Assembly: GCA_944368775.1 (NCBI GenBank)
Contig: CALVXB010000002.1
Location: 62,001 to 126,000, forward strand
DNA: 64,000 bases
Origin: an uncultured Clostridia bacterium
GTDB lineage: Bacteria; Bacillota; Clostridia; Christensenellales; Borkfalkiaceae
Direction of reading: 5' to 3'
A program made the translations under genes and the position numbers. The notes beneath the pieces are model-generated. The model did not search any database and was not told the DNA's origin. It saw only the letters and a list, made by a program, of their open reading frames with translations. Within the stretch, counting starts at the first letter, position 1. The number at the start of each line of letters is the position of its first letter. Positions 53,387-61,080 of the stretch are shown here, in pieces.

Positions 53387-54559
53387 ATGAGCCGCAAGAG
53401 TGCGGCCGTGCTCGATGTGCGATCGTCCGATGTGACCGTCGTCATCGGCCAGCGCGGCGTCAACAACACCTTTGTCATACAGGGGATGCATACGCAGCCG
53501 TACAAGGGCTATGCCGACGGCGAGTTCTTCGACACGAAGGACTTGCAGGAGGCCGTCTTTACGGCGCTCGACGAGGCGTCTGCGGAGGCGGGCGTGCGCG
53601 TCCGCGAGCTGTATGTCGGCGTTCCGGCAGAATTTCTCTTCGTGCGCACGCAGCGCTGCTTCACCCGCTTTGAAAACAAGCGCAAGGTCGTCCGTGCAGA
53701 CGTGCAGGCGCTTGCCGAGAGCGAGCCGCAGGAAGACTTCGGCGGCGCCGCGGTCATCCGCAAGCAGGCGGCGTATTACGTTTTGTCGGACCGCCGCCGC
53801 GCATTCGACCCCGTCGGCATGGTGAGCAACTCGCTCGAAGCGCAGTTCTGCTACTTTTTGGCGGACGACCGCTTCATCGACTGTATGGACAACTTCCTCG
53901 CCGAGTACGGCGTGCGCAGGCGCGAGTACCTGCCGGCCGCGCAGGCGCAGGCGGTGTATCTGCTCCCCCGCTCCGCGCGCGCCGCGGGCGCCATCCTCTG
54001 GGATGTGGACAAGATCTCCATGTCTTTCGACGTGGTAGAAGGGGAGTGCGTCGTCTGGCAGCAGGCCTGTTCGGCGGGCGGCGGCCATGTGACGGCGCAG
54101 ATCTATTTTGAAGAAAAGGCGGCGGCCGGCGTTCCCTTCTATGTGCTGGAAGCGCTGATCGGCAAGATCAACCTCGCCAGCATGGACGAGGCGGGCGCCA
54201 CCGTCGAATATGCGGACAGGCAGGCGACGTACACCGTGTCCGTGTCTTTTTTGAAGGGCTGCGTACAGGACGGGCTTGACTTGCTGTGCGACATCTTCGG
54301 GCAGTGCTTCGAAATGAGCGGGGATCCCGGGCTGTATTACCGCCCCATCTATCTGACGGGCGGCGGCATCACGGAGATCCGCGGCGTGCGCGAATATCTC
54401 TCCATGCGGCTTGGCCGCCCGGTCGAGATCCTCGCCCCGCAGGTGCCTTCTTATGACAGAGCGGCGCAGAGCTCGGTTCTGAGCCTCTTGAATATGGCGC
54501 TGGAGCGTCAGCGCGAAAAAAGTTTCCTATATAAATTATTTCACGGAATCGGAGGGTAA
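53387..54559 (+). CDS. ftsA: FtsA-like divisome actin homologue
   Basis: A 390-residue actin-fold protein just before ftsZ. The phosphate loops are divergent (VLDVRSSDVTVVIG, then LWDVDKISMSFDVVEG), but LTGGGITEIRGVREYLS and an amphipathic C-terminal helix (REKSFLYKLFHGIGG) match the FtsA membrane anchor. FtsA tethers FtsZ to the membrane. The low conservation makes the symbol rest partly on position. Confidence 0.8.
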   Translation: MSRKSAAVLDVRSSDVTVVIGQRGVNNTFVIQGMHTQPYKGYADGEFFDTKDLQEAVFTALDEASAEAGVRVRELYVGVPAEFLFVRTQRCFTRFENKRKVVRADVQALAESEPQEDFGGAAVIRKQAAYYVLSDRRRAFDPVGMVSNSLEAQFCYFLADDRFIDCMDNFLAEYGVRRREYLPAAQAQAVYLLPRSARAAGAILWDVDKISMSFDVVEGECVVWQQACSAGGGHVTAQIYFEEKAAAGVPFYVLEALIGKINLASMDEAGATVEYADRQATYTVSVSFLKGCVQDGLDLLCDIFGQCFEMSGDPGLYYRPIYLTGGGITEIRGVREYLSMRLGRPVEILAPQVPSYDRAAQSSVLSLLNMALERQREKSFLYKLFHGIGG

Positions 54560-54564
54560 ACAAC

Positions 54565-55959
54565 ATGTTTAACAGTATGGACAGCTTGTCCGGAGTTGCG
54601 AGGATAAAGGTCATCGGCGTCGGCGGCGCGGGCAACAACGCTGTCAACCGCATGATCGAAGCGGGTATCACGAGCGCGAACTACGTCGCGGTCAATACGG
54701 ATAAACAGATCTTGCTCCTCTCGAAGGCAGAGAGCAAGATCCAGATCGGTTCTGCCCTCACGAAGGGTCTCGGCGCGGGCGCCGAGCCGGAAGTGGGCCG
54801 CGCTGCCGCGGAGGAGAGCAAAGAGGTGCTCACCGAGGCGGTCAAGGATACCGACCTGCTCTTCATCACCGCCGGTATGGGCGGCGGCACGGGCACGGGC
54901 GCTGCGCCCGTCATCGCGAAGATCGCGCGCGACCTGAAGATCCTGACCATCGCGGTCGTCACCGAGCCCTTCACCTTTGAAGGCAAAAAGCGCATGGACA
55001 ACACCGCGAAGGGCCTCGAAAACCTCAAAAAATATGTCGATACCCTCATCGTCATCCCGAACGACAAGATCACCGGCGTCGTTCCCAAAAACACGCCGAT
55101 GAACGAGGCGCTGCGCGTGGCGGACGAAGTGCTCAAACAGGGCATCCGCGGCATCGCCGACCTCATCGTCAACCCCGCCCTCATCAACCTCGACTTCGCA
55201 GACGTGCGCACCATCCTCAAGGACCAGGGTCTCGCGCACATGGGCGTCGGCGTGGCGAAGGGCGAAAACAGGATCGTCGAGGCCGTCCGCCTCGCGGTCA
55301 ACTGCCCTCTGCTCGAAACGACCATCGAGGGCGCGAAGGGCGTCATCCTCAACATCGTCGGCGGCAACGACCTGACGATGGACGAAGTGCAGACGGCGGC
55401 CACCCTCGTGCAGAGCGTCGTCGACTACTCCGCAAACATCATCTTCGGCGCGTGCATCGACCAGAACATCAACGACGAAGTGGAGGTCACCGTCATCGCG
55501 ACGGGCTTCCCGCACGCCGATAACTACGGCCCGAAGGACAGCAACCGTCCCGAAAACCGCAACTTCATCGTCAACCGCGGCCTCAACGCGGGCGGCGCGG
55601 CGGGCTCCGCTCCCTCCTTCGGCCGCATCCCCATGAACAGCAACGCCAACAGCATGCAGGCGCAGCCCCGCCAGCCGCAGTACGGCCAGCAGCAGTATCA
55701 GCAGCCGCGCCAGCCGCAGTATGGCCAGCAGCAGTACCAGCAGCCCCGTCAGCCGCAGTACGGCCAGCAGCAGTATCAGCAGCCGCAGTACCAGCAGCCC
55801 TACCAGGGGCAGCCGCAGTACGGCCAGCAGCAGTATCAGGGCCAGCCGCAGTATCAGCAGCCCTACCCGCAGCAGCAGCCCGCGCGCCCCGCGCAGCCTG
55901 CCCGCCCCGCGGAGAAGGAGCAGCCGACCTTCTTGCAGCGTATGTTCAAGAAAAAGTAA
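54565..55959 (+). CDS. ftsZ: Cell division GTPase FtsZ with Gln/Tyr-rich linker repeats
   Basis: A 464-residue tubulin homologue. VIGVGGAGNNAVNRMI, the GTP signature GMGGGTGTGAAP and the catalytic loop NLDFADV region are intact. After the core (about residue 320) comes a linker made of repeats of RQPQYGQQQYQQP and variants, ending in the FtsA/SepF-binding peptide region EKEQPTFLQRMFKKK. GGAGGG precedes ATG. FtsZ polymerises into the Z-ring. Confidence 0.97.
   Translation: MFNSMDSLSGVARIKVIGVGGAGNNAVNRMIEAGITSANYVAVNTDKQILLLSKAESKIQIGSALTKGLGAGAEPEVGRAAAEESKEVLTEAVKDTDLLFITAGMGGGTGTGAAPVIAKIARDLKILTIAVVTEPFTFEGKKRMDNTAKGLENLKKYVDTLIVIPNDKITGVVPKNTPMNEALRVADEVLKQGIRGIADLIVNPALINLDFADVRTILKDQGLAHMGVGVAKGENRIVEAVRLAVNCPLLETTIEGAKGVILNIVGGNDLTMDEVQTAATLVQSVVDYSANIIFGACIDQNINDEVEVTVIATGFPHADNYGPKDSNRPENRNFIVNRGLNAGGAAGSAPSFGRIPMNSNANSMQAQPRQPQYGQQQYQQPRQPQYGQQQYQQPRQPQYGQQQYQQPQYQQPYQGQPQYGQQQYQGQPQYQQPYPQQQPARPAQPARPAEKEQPTFLQRMFKKK
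55665..55870 (+). repeat. Tandem repeat encoding the FtsZ linker
   Basis: About three 39-bp units CGCCAGCCGCAGTA(C/T)GGCCAG plus CAGCAGTA(T/C)CAGCAGCC, followed by shortened variants; in-frame inside ftsZ. Confidence 0.85.
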
Positions 55960-55981
55960 GCCGATCTCGCGAAAAGCGCAC

Positions 55982-56014
55982 AGCCGCCCGTCGTCACGAC
56001 GGGCGGCTCGTTTT
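55982..56014 (+). terminator. Intrinsic terminator of ftsZ
   Basis: Perfect 12-bp stem AGCCGCCCGTCG / CGACGGGCGGCT with loop TCA, followed by CGTTTTT. Confidence 0.85.
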
Positions 56015-56302
56015 TCATCGTTCGCGCCTGCGGGCGGCAGGGCGCGGCGGCCCGTCCGCCGCGCACCGCAAGGGCACCGCGGCGACAGATAAACTTCAAT
56101 TACCGTATAATTGTTGAATAAAATTCGGGCGGCGCACCTCCCCGGCGGCGCGCCTTTTTTGCTTTTTGCGGCGGCTGCGGCAGGAGGGCAGATCGTTTCC
56201 GCTTTTGCGGCGCGGCGGCAGGGGAGCTTTCCGTTCGCGTCGCGGGCGCCTTTCGCCTGCCGCGGCGCGGGCGCGTTCCGAGGCAAAAGGGTAAAAGAAA
56301 AA
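56015..56302. other. GC-rich spacer between ftsZ and spoVG, no gene
   Basis: No credible reading frame. A TATAAT lies at 56106-56111 with GCGACA 18 bases upstream, followed after 40 bases by a weak hairpin (GGCGC..GCGCC) and TTTTTT at 56156. This could be a very short transcript or chance. Confidence 0.35.
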
Positions 56303-56320
56303 GAGCCCGGAAACCGGCTC
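56303..56320. terminator. Terminator of spoVG (minus strand)
   Basis: Stem GAGCC(C)GG / CCGGCTC with one bulged base and loop AAA; on the minus strand TTTTTCTTTT follows. Confidence 0.65.
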
Positions 56321-56418
56321 TCTTTCTTCTCTTTGAGAAATGTACGAATGATCCAAATGCAAAACGGAAACTGTTTCAGAGAAAAAGACTGAATCAAGCG
56401 GGCGGGACAGAGAAGGTA

Positions 56419-56688
56419 TCAGTCAGCTTCTGCCAATGCTTCGTTATAAGCGGCGAGGATCGCGTCCCGCAGTTCTTCGCGGGTCTCGGTGTTCAGGGGA
56501 TGGGCGATGTCTTTGAATTCGCCGTCGTTCGTCTTGCGGCTGGGCATGGCGATGAAAGGCCCGTCGGCGCCTTCGATCACTTTGATGTCATGAACGACAA
56601 AACAGTCGTCGATCGTGATCGATGCAACTGCTTTCAACTTGCTGTCGTCCTTGCGGACGAACCGAATGCGCACGTCTGAAATTTTCAA
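56419..56688 (-). CDS. spoVG: SpoVG, RNA-binding regulator
   Basis: An 89-residue protein of standard SpoVG length, opening MKISDVRIRFV and containing FVVHDIKVIEG, FIAMPSRK and the helix IAHPLNTETREELRDAI. The start is TTG 56688, supported by a strong AAAGGAGGT. SpoVG proteins bind RNA/DNA and affect septation, sporulation or virulence genes. It is also found in non-sporulating Firmicutes, so it does not prove sporulation. Confidence 0.96.
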   Translation of the reverse strand: MKISDVRIRFVRKDDSKLKAVASITIDDCFVVHDIKVIEGADGPFIAMPSRKTNDGEFKDIAHPLNTETREELRDAILAAYNEALAEAD

Positions 56689-56731
56689 GATCTTTTACCT
56701 CCTTTTTGTTTTAGAATTCATTCGCAAATAC

Positions 56732-56760
56732 ATTTTACTATACATTCGGCGATTTTTCAA
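56732..56760 (-). promoter_or_regulatory. Predicted promoter of spoVG
   Basis: Minus strand TTGAAA at 56760-56755, 17-base spacer, TAAAAT at 56737-56732. Confidence 0.7.
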
Positions 56761-56845
56761 TAGTGTAGACGAAAATTTTTCAAAAAAATTCTGTTTTTTT
56801 GGCAAAAATCGCTCTTTTTTTTCAATTTCGGCATATATTTATCCC

Positions 56846-58183
56846 ATGCAACGAAAATTTTGGCCGAAAAAGCAGAAAATATACATGATCGGGCTGGGCG
56901 GCGTGAGCATGAGTGCTCTGGCCGCCTGCCTTCTTTCGGCGGGATTTACCGTCGCGGGCAGCGACCTCGTCCGCAACGAGCGCACCGCCGCGCTCGAAGA
57001 GAAGGGCGTCTGTTTTGTCTGCGGGCACGACCCCGCGCGCGCGGCCGAGGCGGACGCCGTGGTCGCAAGTTCCGCCGTTCCCGATGACGACGCAGAACTG
57101 CGCGCGGCGCGCGAAAGGGGGGTGCCCGTGTACGGCCGCGCCGACCTGCTCGCGCGCATCGCCGCCTGCTTCGAGGTGTCCGTCGGCGTCGCGGGCTGCC
57201 ACGGCAAGACGACGGCGACGGCCATGTGCGCGCACGTTTTGCAGGCGTGCGGCGGCTGCACCGCGCACATCGGGGGCGAGGACCTCGACTACGGCAGCTA
57301 TTTTGAAGGGGGCAACCGCATCTTCGTCACCGAGGTGTGCGAGTACCGCGGCAACATCCGCAAGCTGCGCCCGACCGTCGCCGTCGTGCTCAACACCGAC
57401 GCCGACCACCTCGAGTGCTACGGCAGCGCAGCGGCGCTGTTCGAGGCGTACGCCGCCTACGCCCGCGCCGCGCCCGCCGCCGTCGTCTGCGGCGACGACC
57501 CTATCCGCAGCGCCGTCCGCCCCGCGCTCACCTTCGGCCTGTCGGAGGGGTGCGACGTGCGCGCCATCCGCCTGCGCTCGTCGGGCGGGCGGTACTCCTT
57601 CACCCTCGAGATCCGCGGCAGGCCGTGCGGCCGCATCCGCCTCAACGCCTTCGGCCGGCACAACGTGACAAACGCGCTCGCCGCCGCGGCGGTCGCCGAG
57701 CAGTGCGGCTTTCCGCCCGCCCTTGCGGCGGCGGGGCTTGCGAGCTTCCGCGGCATCCGCCGCCGCTTCGAGCCGCTGGGCAAACTGTACGGCGCCGAGC
57801 TGATCGCCGACTACGCCCATCACCCGCGCGAGATCGCCGCCGTCCTCGCCGCTGCAAAAGAGGCGTTCGGCGGGCGGCTGTTCGTCGTCTTTCAGCCGCA
57901 CACCTACTCGCGCACCCGCCTGCTCTTCGACGACTTCGTCGCCGCGCTGCAGGGGGTGGAGCGGCTGGTCATTTATAAGACGTACCCCGCCCGCGAGTAC
58001 TTCGACGCGGCGGGCAGCGCCCTCACCCTCGCCGAGCACCTGCCCAACGCGCTGTACGTCGAAACGACGCGCGAGTTGTCCGTCTACCTGCGCTGTTCGC
58101 TGCGCGCCGGCGACGCCGTCCTCTTCCTCGGCGCGGGCGACATCTACTTCATCGCCAAGCGGCTGCCGGGCGCAAAGCTCTGA
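56846..58183 (+). CDS. murC: UDP-N-acetylmuramate--L-alanine ligase
   Basis: A 445-residue Mur ligase. IYMIGLGGVSMSALA (UDP-binding loop), ATP loop VGVAGCHGKTTATAM, EVCEYRGNIRKL, FGRHNVTNALAA and DYAHHPREI match MurC. The substitution of the usual EADESD by EVCEYRG is seen in a clostridial MurC subgroup. ATG 56846 has no Shine-Dalgarno within the AT-rich leader, so translation may start on a very short 5' UTR. It stands apart from the other mur genes, divergent from spoVG. Confidence 0.9.
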   Translation: MQRKFWPKKQKIYMIGLGGVSMSALAACLLSAGFTVAGSDLVRNERTAALEEKGVCFVCGHDPARAAEADAVVASSAVPDDDAELRAARERGVPVYGRADLLARIAACFEVSVGVAGCHGKTTATAMCAHVLQACGGCTAHIGGEDLDYGSYFEGGNRIFVTEVCEYRGNIRKLRPTVAVVLNTDADHLECYGSAAALFEAYAAYARAAPAAVVCGDDPIRSAVRPALTFGLSEGCDVRAIRLRSSGGRYSFTLEIRGRPCGRIRLNAFGRHNVTNALAAAAVAEQCGFPPALAAAGLASFRGIRRRFEPLGKLYGAELIADYAHHPREIAAVLAAAKEAFGGRLFVVFQPHTYSRTRLLFDDFVAALQGVERLVIYKTYPAREYFDAAGSALTLAEHLPNALYVETTRELSVYLRCSLRAGDAVLFLGAGDIYFIAKRLPGAKL

Positions 58184-58229
58184 ATTTTCATTTTTGAATT
58201 TGTCACCGCGCGCCCGGCCGCAAAAAAAG

Positions 58230-58261
58230 GCCCCGCGGGATGCGTCTGCATCCCGCGGGGC
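58230..58261. terminator. Bidirectional terminator between murC and the DUF815 gene
   Basis: A perfect 14-bp stem GCCCCGCGGGATGC and complement, loop GTCT, with AAAAAAA on the left (T-tract for the minus strand). Confidence 0.85.
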
Positions 58262-58300
58262 GTCGCTCGCTTTGGGCGGTCATATTTTCTTTTGCGGGGT

Positions 58301-59500
58301 TTAAATGACGATCTCCGTGCCCTTCGCTTGGCAGGCGTAGAGGTAGTCGACGAACTGCCGCGCGCGGCGGGGGCTGCGGCCCCCCTTGACCAGCGCCCAG
58401 CGCTCGGCGAGGGCGCACAGCTGCTCGTCGGGCAGGGCGATCTTGTCGTCGGCGGCGAGCTGCCGCACGATGGACAGGTACTCCTTCTTGCCCGTCGACG
58501 AAAAGCAGACGGTCAGGCCGAAGCGGTCGGACAGCGAAAGCTGCTCCTCCATCGTGTCGCGCGCGTGCACGCTGTTCTCGCGGTCGGAAAAGTTCTCTTT
58601 CAGGATGTGGCGGCGGTTTGAAGTGGCGACGATCATCACGTTGTCGCTCTTCTCGTGCATGCTCCCTTCCAGCCCCGCCTTCAAAGCGGTCACCTTTTCG
58701 TCCTTTTCCTCGAGGGAGAGGTCGTCGATGAACAGCAGAAACTTAAAGGGCAGCGCGGCGAGCACCCCCTTGATCTCGTTGATCTCGCCCACCTTCTCCT
58801 TGGTCAGCTCGGCGGCGCGCAACCCTGCGGGGGCGTACTTGTTGAGCATGGCGTGCACCGTCGAAGACTTGCCCGTACCCTTGTCGCCGTACAGCAGCAT
58901 ATTCGAGTAGGGCAGGCCGCGCAAAAAGTTGATCACGTTGTCCTCGATGATGCGCTTCTCTTCCTCGTAGTCTTTCAGCTTGTCGAGGGTGATGTCGGGC
59001 GCGTTGCGCACGGGCACCAGCGCCCCCTTTTCAAAGGTGAACGCCTTGTTGTCGATGAACATCCCGTACCCGTTGGCGCGGTAAAATGCCGCCAGATTGT
59101 CCGCCATCGCGGCCGCGCCCCATTCGCTGCCGAAGGGAGAAGCGCCGCACTCGATGCGCGGCAGCCCCGCCTCCACCTCCGCCGCGATGCGCGGCGGCAG
59201 GTCGTCCGCCCGCGCCGCCAGCGCCTGCAGGGCGGCCATATCGTGCAAAAAGGCGGCGCGCACGTCGCCGTCCGCCTTGCCGAGGAAGGCGCGGCGGGCA
59301 AACAGATTGTCGTCGTACAAGATCGCCCGCCCGAGATAGTCGGCAAAGCCGCGCTGCTTGTCCTCTTCGAGCAGCTTCGCGTAGGCGCGCGCGTACAGCG
59401 CGGGGTCGTCCTCTCGCATCGCCCGCGTAAAGTCGGCGGCGGCGCCCTCTTGCAGCACGCCCGAAAGCAGCACCAGCGCCCGTTCCCGTTTTTCTTGCAT
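58301..59500 (-). CDS. DUF815-family AAA+ ATPase
   Basis: A 399-residue protein with Walker A YGDKGTGKSSTV near residue 210 and Walker B FLLFIDDLS near 250, then SNRRHILKENF and a SLSDRFGLTVCF sensor region. DUF815 proteins are standalone AAA+ ATPases with no assigned role. The N-terminal 170 residues are helical and variable. AAAAGGAT precedes the ATG. It has its own promoter and terminator. Confidence 0.85.
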   Translation of the reverse strand: MQEKRERALVLLSGVLQEGAAADFTRAMREDDPALYARAYAKLLEEDKQRGFADYLGRAILYDDNLFARRAFLGKADGDVRAAFLHDMAALQALAARADDLPPRIAAEVEAGLPRIECGASPFGSEWGAAAMADNLAAFYRANGYGMFIDNKAFTFEKGALVPVRNAPDITLDKLKDYEEEKRIIEDNVINFLRGLPYSNMLLYGDKGTGKSSTVHAMLNKYAPAGLRAAELTKEKVGEINEIKGVLAALPFKFLLFIDDLSLEEKDEKVTALKAGLEGSMHEKSDNVMIVATSNRRHILKENFSDRENSVHARDTMEEQLSLSDRFGLTVCFSSTGKKEYLSIVRQLAADDKIALPDEQLCALAERWALVKGGRSPRRARQFVDYLYACQAKGTEIVI

Positions 59501-59532
59501 ATCCTTTTCTCCGATCGTGATTTTTTCGTATC

Positions 59533-59561
59533 ATTATAGCCCTTTTTGTGCATAAAGGCAA
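59533..59561 (-). promoter_or_regulatory. Predicted promoter of the DUF815 gene
   Basis: Minus strand TTGCCT at 59561-59556, 17-base spacer, perfect TATAAT at 59538-59533. The neighbouring 59565-59700 is GC-rich without a gene. Confidence 0.7.
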
Positions 59562-59716
59562 CCGATTCGCCCCCGCCGCCCGCAAAAAACCGCGCCCGTT
59601 GCCCCCGATAGCGCCCCGCAGCGCGCAGAAAGCCGCCCGCTGCTTCGCCCCGCTGCCCGCCTGCGGGGGAGGGGAGCGGGGCGGGCGGACGCGCGGGCAA
59701 TTCGATTTTCCGATGA

Positions 59717-60838
<1,122 letters not shown>

Positions 60839-60858
60839 GGCCGCAGGCCTTTGCAGCT

Positions 60859-60887
60859 GCCCCCGCTTCGGCGGGGGCTTTTTTTTT
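60859..60887 (+). terminator. Intrinsic terminator of ilvC
   Basis: Stem GCCCCCGC / GCGGGGGC with TTCG tetraloop and nine T. Confidence 0.95.
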
Positions 60888-61001
60888 GCTGCACGCGATA
60901 AGAATGTGCCGCCGCGCGGCGGGCGCTCGGGCGCGCGCACGACATTTTAATAGCGAGTAGGGCAGGGGGCGCAATCTTTCAAAAAAATTCGCGCATTTTA
61001 A

Positions 61002-61030
61002 TTGAAATGTACGCGGAAAAATGGTATAAT
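61002..61030 (+). promoter_or_regulatory. Predicted promoter of ftsK/spoIIIE
   Basis: TTGAAA at 61002-61007, 17-base spacer, perfect TATAAT at 61025-61030. Confidence 0.75.
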
Positions 61031-61080
61031 GGAGACAATGACGAAAAGCGGCTTTTTGCCCGCAGAAGGGAGTATCTGTT

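Noticed and set aside
55665..55870. Possible CRISPR or intergenic repeat
   Set aside because: The repeat is entirely within the ftsZ reading frame and codes for the known variable linker.
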